Positions 36,965 through 46,644 of a stretch of 64,000 nucleotides of DNA are shown here, one piece after another; position 1 is the stretch's first letter, and every line of letters starts with the position of its first letter. Both the position numbers and the translations under genes were made by a program. This stretch comes from CBDAUN01 sp965214875 (lineage in GTDB: Bacteria > Pseudomonadota > Gammaproteobacteria > Arenicellales > JAJDZL01): assembly GCA_965214875.1 (NCBI GenBank), contig OZ243980.1, positions 3,472,001-3,536,000 of the forward strand, given 5' to 3'. The notes beneath the pieces are model-generated. The model worked only from the letters and a program-made list of their open reading frames with translations. It was not told the DNA's origin and did no database searches.

Positions 36965-37791
36965 GCGCAATGCCGCTGCTCAGTGCCGCTAGCGTATCCG
37001 TAAAGCGGCAACATCGCACGTTGCTCGCAGACATCACGCTGCATCTTCAGCCTGGCGAATTGCTGGGACTGCTGGGTCCCAATGGAGCCGGCAAGAGCAC
37101 GTTGATGAAGGCCATAGCTCAATTGCTGCCCTACCGCGGCGAGATAAGCTGCCAGGGAAGGCCGTTGCGGCAGATTTCTGCCGTCGAACGCGCCAGGCTG
37201 ATGGCCTATCTGGAACAATCTGTCCAGCCAGGCTGGCCGATCGCAGTCCATGACTATGTAGCGCTGGGACGCCTGCCCTACCGCCCGATCTGGTATCGCA
37301 ATGCGCATCAGCAGCGTGACCGCAAGGCGATTGAAATGGCCATCGCGCAGGCCGGCCTCGTCGGACTAAACGACCGGCCCGTCGCAGAACTGTCCGGCGG
37401 CGAGTTTGCCCGTGTACGGCTGGCGCGGGCGCTGGCGGTGCAAGCGCCCTTGCTTCTGGCCGACGAACCGGTATCGGCGCTTGATCCGTTCCACCAGTTG
37501 CAGGTGATGGAATTGCTCCGCCAGCAGTGTGGTGACGGCAAGGCGGGCATCGTTGTGCTGCATGATCTGACCCTAGCCAGCCGTTTCTGCGATCGCCTCA
37601 TGCTGCTGGATAAAGGCCGCTCGATCGCTGCCGGCGAGCCGAAACGGGTTCTTACCCCAGCCAATTTGCAACAAGTCTATCAGGTGCAGGCCATGGTCGG
37701 CGAGCACCAACAGCAATCCTACATATTGCCTTGGGCCTGCCACACCGCCGATGCCGCTGGCGACACCAGCAAACAACAATGCGAACCATGA
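36961..37791 (+). CDS. ABC importer ATP-binding protein (BtuD/FhuC-like)
   Basis: A 276-aa ATPase with Walker A GPNGAGKSTLMKAI, signature LSGGEFARVRLARAL, Walker B LLLADEPVSALD and the switch His in GIVVLHDLTLASRF. It starts at the ATG overlapping the permease stop (ATGA-type overlap). C-terminal residues after about 245 (QQSYILPWACHTAD) are not part of the core. Completes the importer 35064-37791. Confidence 0.93.
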   Translation: MSAMPLLSAASVSVKRQHRTLLADITLHLQPGELLGLLGPNGAGKSTLMKAIAQLLPYRGEISCQGRPLRQISAVERARLMAYLEQSVQPGWPIAVHDYVALGRLPYRPIWYRNAHQQRDRKAIEMAIAQAGLVGLNDRPVAELSGGEFARVRLARALAVQAPLLLADEPVSALDPFHQLQVMELLRQQCGDGKAGIVVLHDLTLASRFCDRLMLLDKGRSIAAGEPKRVLTPANLQQVYQVQAMVGEHQQQSYILPWACHTADAAGDTSKQQCEP

Positions 37792-37986
37792 CTGCTTGTC
37801 CAACCCGCGACGATTACTCGCGTGATCCCGAAATTGCGAGGCAGTATAGAACCACGCCTTTAACGTTGGGGGATCGGGCAGCAACTTTGCATGGCATCTA
37901 TGCAGATTCATTCATGCCTAGAAACAGGCAAGGTCGCAAACTACATTTTAGAAATTGCGGAATTGATCGATTTTGGGAGATCACAA

Positions 37987-38112
37987 ATGACTAAATTTGA
38001 CGACTTGGCAGAAAGTTTCGCTCAGTCACCCGCTGAGCCTAACCCATATAGAAGCTGGAAGGCATGCAGAGGCGATAAACCGGTCGTTTTTCATCGCGGC
38101 GTTTTCGGCTAG
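37987..38112 (+). CDS. Small protein of unknown function upstream of cobW
   Basis: A 41-aa frame beginning MTKFDDLAESFAQSPAEPNP and rich in charged residues. A GGGAG lies 7 nt before the ATG, giving it one of the best ribosome binding sites in the region, and it sits 19 nt before cobW. I do not recognise the family. The good ribosome binding site and tight position argue that it is translated; function is unknown. The 195 bp before it (37792-37986) hold no gene I can support. Confidence 0.5.
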   Translation: MTKFDDLAESFAQSPAEPNPYRSWKACRGDKPVVFHRGVFG

Positions 38113-38131
38113 CCATCGAGAGTAACCAGCC

Positions 38132-39202
38132 ATGCACGATAAGATCCATCGCAAAATTCCGGCAACAGTCATCACCGGCTTTCTTGGCAGCGGCAAGACC
38201 ACCTTGATGAGCAACATCCTGCATCATGCCGAGGGCAGACAAATCGCGGTTATCGTCAACGAGTTCGGCGAGCTTGGCATCGACGGCGAGATTCTCAAAA
38301 GCTGCGGACTCGGCTGTGAAGAGCAAGACGATCAAGATGGCAACCTGTACGAGCTAGCCAACGGCTGTCTGTGCTGCACGGTACAGGAAGAGTTTTTCCC
38401 AGTGATGCAGAAACTGATCCAGCGCCGCGAAAGGATTGACCATATCCTGATTGAAACTTCCGGCCTGGCGCTGCCCAAACCGCTGGTGCAAGCCTTTCGC
38501 TGGCCGGAGATCAGCAATGCCTGCACCGTAGATTCGGTGATATGCGTGGTCGACACCCCGGCGGTAGCGGCGGGGCGGTTTGCCGCCAACCCCGATGCCG
38601 TACAATCGCAGCGTGAAGCCGATGAAAACTTGGATCATCAATCATCATTGCATGCGTTGTTCGAAGACCAGCTCAGTGCCGCCGATCTAGTCATACTGAG
38701 CAAGACCGACTTGCTGAATGAAGCGGATATCGCCGCGGTCGCGGCGCAAGTCGAAAAGGAAGTGCCGCAACAGGTGAAACTGATTCGCAGCACTGCCGAC
38801 GGCATCGACAACAGCCTGCTGCTGGGACTAGACCAATCCTCTGAAAAGAGCATTCACCTTCGTGCAAGCCACCACGACGAGGCGCATGGCGACGATCACG
38901 ATCATGGTCACGACACTTTCGACTCTATTGTGGTCGAGTTGGCGGCGGTGGAGAAAGCGCCGCTGTTTGCCGCTTTGAAGCAATTGGTGAAAGACAATAC
39001 CTTGTACCGCATCAAGGGCTTTGTCGCCCTGCCGGACAAGCCGATGCGACTGGTGGTGCACGGTGTCGGCACCCGCTTAGACAGTTATTTCGACCGTCGC
39101 TGGCCTAACGATTCGCAACCCAGTACCCGTCTGGTGCTTATCGGCAAAGACCTGGACTCCGCCGATGTGCGGCAACAGCTTGAAGCCAAACTGGGCTACT
39201 GA
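38132..39202 (+). CDS. cobW: CobW-type GTPase (cobalt chaperone)
   Basis: A G3E-family P-loop GTPase that supplies cobalt to cobaltochelatase. The GFLGSGKTTLMSNIL P-loop, the metal-binding ANGCLCCTVQEE (CxCC), LIETSGLALP, and SKTDLL motifs are present. A His/Asp-rich loop (HHDEAHGDDHDHGHD, about residues 247-261) probably binds metal, followed by the CobW C-terminal domain. It lies 11 nt before cobN, the chelatase it serves. Two other CobW-like genes occur in the window (46779 and 53400) with different contexts. Confidence 0.95.
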   Translation: MHDKIHRKIPATVITGFLGSGKTTLMSNILHHAEGRQIAVIVNEFGELGIDGEILKSCGLGCEEQDDQDGNLYELANGCLCCTVQEEFFPVMQKLIQRRERIDHILIETSGLALPKPLVQAFRWPEISNACTVDSVICVVDTPAVAAGRFAANPDAVQSQREADENLDHQSSLHALFEDQLSAADLVILSKTDLLNEADIAAVAAQVEKEVPQQVKLIRSTADGIDNSLLLGLDQSSEKSIHLRASHHDEAHGDDHDHGHDTFDSIVVELAAVEKAPLFAALKQLVKDNTLYRIKGFVALPDKPMRLVVHGVGTRLDSYFDRRWPNDSQPSTRLVLIGKDLDSADVRQQLEAKLGY

Positions 39203-39213
39203 GGACAATCGAA

Positions 39214-42200
39214 ATGCATATGCTGGCTACCCAGCCTGGCGGCTTTGTTGATGATGACTCGGGTATCGTGAATCTCAATCAGACGCCCGCCGAGCTGGTC
39301 ATCCTTAGCTTCGCCGACACCACCCTTGCCCTGCTCGCCGCCCAGCACCCAAAGGTCAGCGGCGACCGCATGCTGCAAGACTATCCCGAAGTGCGCTTGG
39401 CCAACCTGCTCTACCTGCGCCAGCATGCCTCTATCGATCTGTATATTGATGAAGTGCTTCAATACGCCAAAGTTATCGTGATCGATCACCTTGGCGGAGA
39501 AAGCTACTGGCCCTATGGCACCCGGCGCATGATCGAGTTATGCCGCAACCAAGGGATCGCACTGATCATGTTTTCCGGCGACAATAGTGAAGACATCGCC
39601 CTGCTCCATAAAAGCACCGCGGCGATGGATGTATGCCGCCAATGCTGGCGCTACCTGCGCGAAGGCGGCACCGACAATGCACAACAGCTGTACCGCTATC
39701 TGGCACAGCAGTTTTTCGGCCGCGACATCGCTGTGCTGCCGCCAAAGCCAATCCCTGCAATTACCGTTTTCCATCCGCAAAAGTCCATCGCCACCATTGA
39801 TGACTGGCGCCCGCACTGGAACGACAAGCATGCCACCGTCGCGGTCGTTTTCTACCGCTCCCATTTGCAGGCCGGCAACACCAAGGCTTTCAGCGCATTG
39901 TGCGATGAGCTGCTGCTGCAGGGACTCAATCCGCTGCCGGTCGCGCTGAGTTCACTGAAAGACAAGCTGTGTCTGGAAACCTTGCGGCAGCTCTGCCGCG
40001 AGCACAATGCCCAGCTTTTGCTGAACACTACCGCCTTTGCGCTCTCTTCAGCAGATGCGCCGGAAGACTCGCCGCACTCCCTGGTGGACGACCTGCCAGT
40101 ATTGCAGTTGATCATGAGCGGAGACAACGAGCAGCGATGGCAGGCGGACGCGCATGGTTTGCGCCCGCGGGATATCGCGATGCACGTGGCCTTGCCCGAA
40201 GTGGACGGGCGCATTATCAGCCGCGCGATCAGTTTCAAGGGGCTCAACTACCATTGCGAACAAACTCAAACCGATGTGGTGCAATATCAGCCACATCGCG
40301 AACGCATCGCTTTTGTCGCGCAGCTAGCCGCCGGATGGTGTCGGCTGCGCGCCAAAGCCAACAGCGAGAAACGGCTCGCCCTCATTCTCGCCAATTATCC
40401 AACCCGCGAGGGGCGACTCGGCAATGGTGTCGGGCTAGACACGCCGGCTTCGGTAATCAGGATGCTGCACGCACTGCGCGGACAGGGCTACTCGGTCGAC
40501 AACCCGCCGCCGGATGGCGATACGCTGATGCATGCGTTGCAGCAGGGCATCACCAATGACCCGGGCAACTGGGCGCTGCGCCCCGCGTGGCAAAGCCTGG
40601 CAATGACTGACTACATGGCTTTCTTCGCTCAACTGCCCGCGGCCAGCCGCGATGCGGTCGATGCGCGTTGGGGGCCGCCGCAACGCGACCCGATGCTGAG
40701 AAGCAATCGCTTCATGATCGCCGGACTGCGCTGCGGCCAGATCTTTATCGGCATCCAGCCGGCACGAGGATATCACCTCGATCCGATGGCCAGTTATCAC
40801 GACCCTGATCTGATTCCGCCCCACAGCTATTTAGCCTTCTACTGCTGGTTGCGCTGCAACTTTTGCTGCGATGTCGTCGTGCATGTCGGCAAGCACGGCA
40901 ATCTCGAATGGCTGCCAGGCAAAAGCGTGGCACTGAGCGCGGAATGCTGGCCGGATCTGGCACTTGGCCCGATGCCTCATCTTTACCCATTTATCGTCAA
41001 CGACCCAGGCGAGGGCACTCAGGCCAAGCGCCGAGCGCAGGCAGTCATCGTCGATCACTTGATGCCGCCGCTGACGCGTGCGGAAAACTATGGCCCGCTG
41101 CTGGACCTCGAGCGACTGCTGGATGAATTCTACGAAGCGCGAACGCTGGACTTCAAACGCGAAAAGCTGCTGCGCAAGGAGGTGCTCGAGCACATCCTGA
41201 CGCAAAACCTGCATCGCGATCTCGGCATTGCGCAACCGCAAAGTGAAGATGAGGAGCAGGCACTGCTGAACCGCACCGATGCCTATCTGTGTGAATTGAA
41301 AGAGAGCCAGATTCGCGATGGGCTGCATGTCTTCGGCCAGTCGCCGACCGGCCAACTGGCCAGGGACACCTTGGTGGCGCTGGCGCGCTACCCGGTCGGC
41401 CAGGGCGACGGCCCCGACAACAGCCTTATTCGCGCCCTGGCAGAAGATCTGCTGCATGCCGGGGAAGCCGGCGATGCGTGCGAATTCGACCCCCTTGATG
41501 CAGACTGGCAGCAAAGCTGGCAGGGTGCGCGCCCTGCCCGTCTGCAAGAACTGAGCGAGGAGCCGTGGCGCAGCCATGGGGACACCCGCGAGCGACTCGA
41601 ATGGCTGGCTTTAGATCTATTGCAGCAGCGCGTCACATCGAAAGCATTGCGACAGCAGGGGCTGCCAGCCACGGCCTTGGTGATGGAGCGTGTCTATGGC
41701 GACCTGCAACCGCGGCTAGCCGCCTGCGGCGAGCAGGAAATCCACCAAATGCTGCAAGGACTGAGTGGGCGCTTTGTGCCTCCCGGCCCCAGCGGTGCGC
41801 CATCGCGCGGACGCCCCGATGTCTTGCCGACCGGCAAGAATTTTTTCTCCGTCGATACCCGCGCGATTCCTACGCGGACTAGCTGGACGCTAGGCTGGCG
41901 CTCGGCGGAGCTGCTGGTGGAAAAGTACCTGCTTGAGGAGGGGGATTACCCCCGTGCGATCGGCCTGTCGGTTTGGGGCACCGCCACCATGCGCACCGGC
42001 GGCGATGACATGGCCCAGGCCTTTGCCCTGATTGGCGCGAGGCCGAAGTGGGCGCAAGGCAGCCACCGGGTTACCGATTTTGAAATTCTGCCGCTCGTGT
42101 TTCTTGACCGTCCCCGAGTGGATGTGACATTGCGCGTCTCCGGTTTTTTTCGCGATGCGTTCCAGGGCCTCATCCATTTGTTTGATGCGGCAATACGGGC

Positions 42201-43032
42201 CGTCGCCGAACTGGACGAGCCCCCGGACATGAATCCGATTCGCGAGCGGATTCGACGTGAGACGCAAACCCTGATGGAGCAAGGGCATCATGCGGAACAA
42301 GCGCGAGAGCTGGCGAGCTACCGAATCTTTGGCTCCAAGCCTGGCGCCTACGGGGCCGGGCTTCAGGGGCTGATCGACAGCGGGCAGTGGCATGATGATG
42401 CCGACCTGGCGACAGCGTACCGCAATTGGGGCGGCTATGCCTACGGCCAGCAGAACTATGGCGAAGCGGCTCACGAGCGATTCAGCGAGCGTCTGACCCA
42501 GGTAGAGCTGGTGGTGCAAAACCAGGATAACCGCGAACACGATCTGCTCGATTCCGATGACTACTACCAGTTCCAAGGCGGCATGACCGCTGCTGTTCGT
42601 CACTATGGGGGACGACAGCCGGTCATCTATTTCGGGGACCACAGCAATCCGCAAGCGCCTAAAATGCGCCGCCTGGAACAGGAGATCAGCCGCGTAATGC
42701 GCGCCCGGGTGACAAATCCGAAATGGATCAGCGGCATCAAGCGCCACGGCTACAAAGGCGCTTTCGAAATGGCGGCAACTGTAGACTACCTGTTTGCCTA
42801 CGATGCCACTGCGCGAGTGGTGCGGGACGACCAGTATGCGCAGCTTGCGGATGCCTACCTGCACAACCAGGACCGGCGCGAGTTTCTGCAACGGCACAAT
42901 CCCGCAGCATTGAACGACATCTGCGAGCGGCTGCTGGAAGCCATGCAGCGTGGGCTGTGGCAGGAACCGGCGAGCCATCAGTCGCGGATCGAACAATACC
43001 TGCTCGATAACGAACAGCGGATGGAAGGCTAG
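39214..43032 (+). CDS. cobN: Cobaltochelatase large subunit CobN
   Basis: The 1272-aa catalytic subunit that inserts Co(II) into hydrogenobyrinate a,c-diamide in the aerobic pathway. CobN/ChlH-family blocks are clear: ILANYPTREGRLGNGVGLDTPAS, CDVVVHVGKHGNLEWLPGKS, RPDVLPTGKNFFSVD, WGTATMRTGGDDMAQAFALIG, and near the C-terminus GAFEMAATVDYLFAYDATA. Full length, no frameshift. It follows cobW and is followed by the ChlI-like and ChlD-like AAA subunits. Confidence 0.97.
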   Translation: MHMLATQPGGFVDDDSGIVNLNQTPAELVILSFADTTLALLAAQHPKVSGDRMLQDYPEVRLANLLYLRQHASIDLYIDEVLQYAKVIVIDHLGGESYWPYGTRRMIELCRNQGIALIMFSGDNSEDIALLHKSTAAMDVCRQCWRYLREGGTDNAQQLYRYLAQQFFGRDIAVLPPKPIPAITVFHPQKSIATIDDWRPHWNDKHATVAVVFYRSHLQAGNTKAFSALCDELLLQGLNPLPVALSSLKDKLCLETLRQLCREHNAQLLLNTTAFALSSADAPEDSPHSLVDDLPVLQLIMSGDNEQRWQADAHGLRPRDIAMHVALPEVDGRIISRAISFKGLNYHCEQTQTDVVQYQPHRERIAFVAQLAAGWCRLRAKANSEKRLALILANYPTREGRLGNGVGLDTPASVIRMLHALRGQGYSVDNPPPDGDTLMHALQQGITNDPGNWALRPAWQSLAMTDYMAFFAQLPAASRDAVDARWGPPQRDPMLRSNRFMIAGLRCGQIFIGIQPARGYHLDPMASYHDPDLIPPHSYLAFYCWLRCNFCCDVVVHVGKHGNLEWLPGKSVALSAECWPDLALGPMPHLYPFIVNDPGEGTQAKRRAQAVIVDHLMPPLTRAENYGPLLDLERLLDEFYEARTLDFKREKLLRKEVLEHILTQNLHRDLGIAQPQSEDEEQALLNRTDAYLCELKESQIRDGLHVFGQSPTGQLARDTLVALARYPVGQGDGPDNSLIRALAEDLLHAGEAGDACEFDPLDADWQQSWQGARPARLQELSEEPWRSHGDTRERLEWLALDLLQQRVTSKALRQQGLPATALVMERVYGDLQPRLAACGEQEIHQMLQGLSGRFVPPGPSGAPSRGRPDVLPTGKNFFSVDTRAIPTRTSWTLGWRSAELLVEKYLLEEGDYPRAIGLSVWGTATMRTGGDDMAQAFALIGARPKWAQGSHRVTDFEILPLVFLDRPRVDVTLRVSGFFRDAFQGLIHLFDAAIRAVAELDEPPDMNPIRERIRRETQTLMEQGHHAEQARELASYRIFGSKPGAYGAGLQGLIDSGQWHDDADLATAYRNWGGYAYGQQNYGEAAHERFSERLTQVELVVQNQDNREHDLLDSDDYYQFQGGMTAAVRHYGGRQPVIYFGDHSNPQAPKMRRLEQEISRVMRARVTNPKWISGIKRHGYKGAFEMAATVDYLFAYDATARVVRDDQYAQLADAYLHNQDRREFLQRHNPAALNDICERLLEAMQRGLWQEPASHQSRIEQYLLDNEQRMEG

Positions 43033-43070
43033 CAGCCATCACCGCCGGCATGGTCAGCGCATAATCCTCA

Positions 43071-44162
43071 TTGAAAACGGGACTCGACATGAACCAAGTC
43101 ACAGAACGAATTTTTCCATTCAGCGCATTGGAGGGCCAGCCATCCTTGCAGGCCGCGCTGCTACTGAGTGCGATCGACCCGCTCATCGGCGGAGTGCTAA
43201 TTGATGGCCCGCGCGGTACGGCCAAATCCACGGCGGCGCGCGGACTAGCGGATTTGCTGGATGGAGCAAGGCTGGTCAACCTGCCACTTGCGACTAGCGA
43301 GGAACAATTGATCGGCTCGCTGAATATCGAAGCGGCGCTGCAAGATGGCCGGGTGGATTTCAAGCCTGGGCTCTTGGCAGCCGCCGATAACGGAGTGCTC
43401 TACGTGGATGAGGTCAACCTGCTGCCAGATCATCTGGTGGATGCACTGCTGGATGTGTGCGCAAGCGGCATCAATCGCATTGAGCGCGATGGCATATCCC
43501 ATCAGCATCCGGCGCGGTTCGTCCTGATTGGCACTATGAACCCCGAAGAGGGTCAGTTGCGACCGCAGCTGCTGGACCGGTTCGGCCTTTATGTGCGGCT
43601 GCCTCCCCGCATTGAACCCTCTGTTCGCCAGCGTATTGTCCAGCTTCGCCTGGCGTTCGACCACGACCCGGAAGCTTTCACAGCCCGCTACCAGTGCGCC
43701 CAGCAGGAACTGCGTCAACGCTTGCAACAGGCTCGCGAGCGAGTGGCGCAAATCGAATTTACCGAGGCGCTCGCAAGCGAGGTGGCCGAGATCTGTTTCG
43801 AGGCTCAGGTGGAAGGAGTTCGCGCCGATTTGACGCTTTTGCGAGCGGCACGAGCCCATGCCGCTTGGCAGGAGCGCGACAACATCGCCGATGAGGATTT
43901 GGCGGCGGTGAAAGACTGGGTATTGACGCACCGCCTGCGGGAACCGGAGGCAGGTTCAGCAACATCGGCGTCTTCGAATTTCCCTGCCTTCGGTTCTGCC
44001 CAAGAACCGGCTTCAACCAACCACTTTGATTCAGCCCATGCCGGTCAACAGCAGACCGGTCCGGACGGGGATCAGGGCTGGGGAGCCATGCCATCGCAAG
44101 CACCTGACATCGCAATGGTAAAGCCGACCAAGCCTCTGTGGAAAAAGACGCTAAAAAAGTAA
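43071..44162 (+). CDS. ChlI/BchI-like AAA subunit of the cobaltochelatase
   Basis: A 363-aa AAA+ ATPase of the magnesium-chelatase I type, here expected to power CobN. Walker A DGPRGTAKSTAARGL is near residues 44-58, Walker B VLYVDEVNLLPDHLVDALLD at about 107-126, with sensor LIGTMNPEEGQLRPQLLDRFG. Residues beyond about 310 form a low-complexity linker that leads into the VWA subunit; the next gene overlaps by 25 bp. Either the ATG at 43071 or at 43089 may start it. Using ChlI/ChlD-like subunits instead of CobS/CobT is common in non-rhizobial aerobic B12 producers. Confidence 0.92.
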   Translation: MKTGLDMNQVTERIFPFSALEGQPSLQAALLLSAIDPLIGGVLIDGPRGTAKSTAARGLADLLDGARLVNLPLATSEEQLIGSLNIEAALQDGRVDFKPGLLAAADNGVLYVDEVNLLPDHLVDALLDVCASGINRIERDGISHQHPARFVLIGTMNPEEGQLRPQLLDRFGLYVRLPPRIEPSVRQRIVQLRLAFDHDPEAFTARYQCAQQELRQRLQQARERVAQIEFTEALASEVAEICFEAQVEGVRADLTLLRAARAHAAWQERDNIADEDLAAVKDWVLTHRLREPEAGSATSASSNFPAFGSAQEPASTNHFDSAHAGQQQTGPDGDQGWGAMPSQAPDIAMVKPTKPLWKKTLKK

Positions 44163-44926
44163 CCGGCCGGCAGCAGGGCCAGCGAAAACAAACTGCTGCA
44201 CGAAAGCCTGCGGAACGTAGCGCAAAGAGCGCCAATCACGCTTTCTATAGCACGGTCAGCGCACCTTATGGCCAGCTCAGCCGAACGGTGCGCTGGCCGC
44301 AGACATTGATGCGAAAGGCCAATCAACCCTTAGCAGTGCAGCATTTGTGCTATCAGTTCCATAAGCCGGCGGCGAGTCGACTCTGCTGCCTGCTGCTCGA
44401 TTGCTCTGCTTCGATGTTGCGGCACCGCAAGCTGTCTGCGGCCAAGGGATTGATCCTGCAGCTCGCGCGGCAGATTCACCAGCAACGCGGGCAGCTTGCG
44501 GTGATCGGTTTTCGTGGCGATCAGGTCCATATCCTAAAACAGCCAGACCAGCGCATCGGCATGAATGAGCGCTGGATTCGCAACATTCAGGGCGGCGGCG
44601 GTACACCGCTTCGTCAAGGAATTGCTGCTACCGAGCAATTCCTGCATCGTTATGAGCAACAGTTTCCCTGTTCGTCAGTTGATTGCTGGCTACTGACCGA
44701 TGGACGATTTCACGCACTGCCCAAAGCTCCGAAGGGGGCAAAGCACTACACTGTGATCGACTTTGAGGATGGGCGACTACGTCTGGCAAGAGCAAGACAA
44801 CTGGCACAACTATGGCGCGCGGACTATTTGCGAGCAGCCGATGTGGCTAGGATTGATGAATCTATTGAATCGCTCGCCCACGGTCACCGATTAGCAGGCA
44901 TTCGCCACGAAAGCCAAGTCATGTAA
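44138..44926 (+). CDS. ChlD-like VWA-domain subunit of the cobaltochelatase
   Basis: A 262-aa von Willebrand A-type protein. The metal-ion site DCSASMLRHRK (DxSxS) and the later GGGGTPLRQG and LLTDGRFH are intact, with a basic N-terminal linker (residues 1-40). It overlaps the ChlI-like gene by 25 bp. In the Mg-chelatase family the I and D subunits form a hexameric motor; here the D-like part lacks the AAA domain and consists mainly of the VWA end, so the AAA role is left to the preceding gene. Confidence 0.9.
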   Translation: MEKDAKKVTGRQQGQRKQTAARKPAERSAKSANHAFYSTVSAPYGQLSRTVRWPQTLMRKANQPLAVQHLCYQFHKPAASRLCCLLLDCSASMLRHRKLSAAKGLILQLARQIHQQRGQLAVIGFRGDQVHILKQPDQRIGMNERWIRNIQGGGGTPLRQGIAATEQFLHRYEQQFPCSSVDCWLLTDGRFHALPKAPKGAKHYTVIDFEDGRLRLARARQLAQLWRADYLRAADVARIDESIESLAHGHRLAGIRHESQVM

Positions 44927-45238
44927 AGGTCAGCAAGCGGAGCGGCCGATGTGTTTGAAAATATCGACATTTGAGATCATTATCTTTAGGGATTTTGCCG
45001 GTTCTTGACAGACAGTCAAGCTAGCGCGCACCGAACCTTCGATTTCGTTGACTAACCTGATCGGTTCCGTATAGCGTGCTCTGCTATGGCTGAAAGTGCC
45101 CAATCAATCTAGGTATTGGTATTCAAGATGAACTTATTGGGTAGTGTCTCGCTTTGAATTTTTAGGGGCGGCCCTGTCTGAAAATTGCAAAAAGCCATTG
45201 CAGAAAGAGGCCGCCCTTGAATGCCGCGGCGAAAGTCA
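44927..45238. other. No gene; contains a GC stem downstream of the next gene
   Basis: No coding frame. It contains an 8-bp inverted repeat (45166-45173 with 45209-45216) and a CATTGCAGA sequence that recur in the 3-prime flank of the other poly-C secreted-protein gene (7236-7290). It probably belongs to the transcript end of the minus-strand gene at 45239. Confidence 0.5.
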
Positions 45239-46065
45239 TTAGCGCACGTCAACCGTCACGTCGCAATATTCAGCATAGGAACGACCATTTCTTTGCCGCC
45301 ATGCCTCGCTGGGCCAGCGCTCCGGGCCGCAATGGGGGGCATGCCGAAAGGTGGCCCCGTAGCCGGATAAATGTACAACCGCTGGATTACGAATCAAGTT
45401 TCTGCCTTCGCCATCCTTGAATGAGCGACATGGAGAGCCGCCGTTAATGCAGACATTGCCCCAGATCCGCACCCTGAAGATGCCGTTGCTCGGGGTCCGG
45501 GCGATCGAGTCACGAACAGTAGTCTGCTGTGCAGGCGTGTTCCCGGTGTACTCGCCAGTCAGGGGCGTCGTTTCTCCAGTGCAGGCCGGGTACCCTCTAT
45601 TGGCGGTGAACGTCCTGCCCATGAATGTTACTGACCGCGAGCATTTTCTGGTTGTCCAGGTGGGGCAGGCGCGGGCGATGGGCTGGCCGCGGGAATAGGT
45701 GCCGGCCGCATTGTGGAATTCGACCGGCCGCGTCGCGCCTCCCGGAGTGTGGGCGCACTGGAAGTCGGGTCCCACGCCGAAGGTCGTCGTCGAGCCCGCA
45801 GGACCGGGCAGGACCTCGATCTGCAGATTCTGGACCAGGCCGTACCAGGTCCGGCCTAGAACTGTGGGGGCGGACCCGACCAGGCTTTGTGTCAGACTGG
45901 TGACGTAAGCGGGGGCTGCCTGCAGCACCCGTGAATTTTGATTCGAGCTCGGGATGAGCGTCTCATGCTGTGCCGATGCGGGCAGAGAAAGGGCCGTGCT
46001 CAGCAGAATGGCGGCGAAAGCCTTAAGAAAGAGCGGGGGGGGGGTGAATTACGGTAATGCTTCAT
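45239..46065 (-). pseudogene. Secreted protein interrupted at a poly-C run (phase-OFF form)
   Basis: The ATG at 46065 follows AAGGT with 7 nt spacing and encodes MKHYRNS, then a run of ten C. In this length the frame gives SPPPRSFLRLSPPFC and stops. With eleven C (or 8, 14) it would continue PPPPLFLKAFAAILLSTALSL, a proper signal peptide ending PASA, directly into the long open frame 45928-45239. The mature part of about 240 aa has several Cys (FQCAHTPGG, RACPTW, KCSRS, NVCINGG, SPCRSF, EYCDVTVDVR) and no recognisable domain. So the gene is intact but one base out of frame: either a switched-off phase variant or a sequencing error in the run. Confidence 0.7.
46035..46044. repeat. Poly-G run, 10 bases (C on the coding strand)
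   Basis: Ten consecutive G on the plus strand, eight codons into the secreted-protein gene. The length needed for an intact frame is eleven. Confidence 0.95.
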
Positions 46066-46132
46066 TTTTTTACCTTGAAACAGAATGATATTGCGGTGAT
46101 TATGCCAGTTTCAACCGGCTGTTTCAACCGGT

Positions 46133-46644
46133 TGTACGGGTTCAATGCATATGAGACTTTTCAGGCGGCAAGCGCGCTTTGGTTGAAGTTTTCATTATAC
46201 GCCTGCATGGGCGCCGCTTGTCCGGGCGCCTGATGCGGCCGATAGTCGTTGCAGAGGCGCTCGAATTTGGCCAGCTCGACGTTCAGGGCGCCCACACTCA
46301 GCTCGCCGTCGTAGAACTGGTGGAACTCGCACCGGACAGACAGCCTCGGACTCCTTGACCGCGAAGCCGGCCTCGACGGCAACGCCCGTGCGGTCGATCT
46401 GCACTATCTGGCCGGGCTTTCGCCCGCGGGCGGCCTGCGGCGAAAGCTCGTCGCGGACCGGATCGAAACGGCAGAATTTCCGGTGCGGACATTCGGTTTG
46501 CATGGCGCCTTCCCTCGCCTTTCGGCTGCTTGATTGCTGTCAAGTGCCATGCTGCCTGAAAATGCTTTCGTGCGCCCGCCCCTTCCCTTCGGACTGCGTC
46601 CTTCGGGAAGGGGCGGGCAGTCTCATATGTAGTGAACCCGTACA
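46133..46644 (-). mobile_element. IS481-like remnant with both terminal inverted repeats (copy 3)
   Basis: A 512-bp element with clear ends: TGTACGGGTTCAATGCATAT at 46133-46152 and its inverse, with a few differences, at 46622-46644. The minus strand still encodes the transposase C-terminus (AKFERLCNDYRPHQAPGQAA, then PMQAYNENFNQSALAA to a stop 10 bp from the end) and a fragment of the catalytic-domain start (GQIVQIDRTGVAVEAGFAVK). The middle is deleted. With two intact ends it could be moved in trans by a complete relative, like a MITE. Confidence 0.8.

Noticed and set aside
41890..42996. 368-aa minus-strand ORF inside cobN
   Set aside because: It is the antisense shadow of a fully conserved part of CobN and has no recognisable family.
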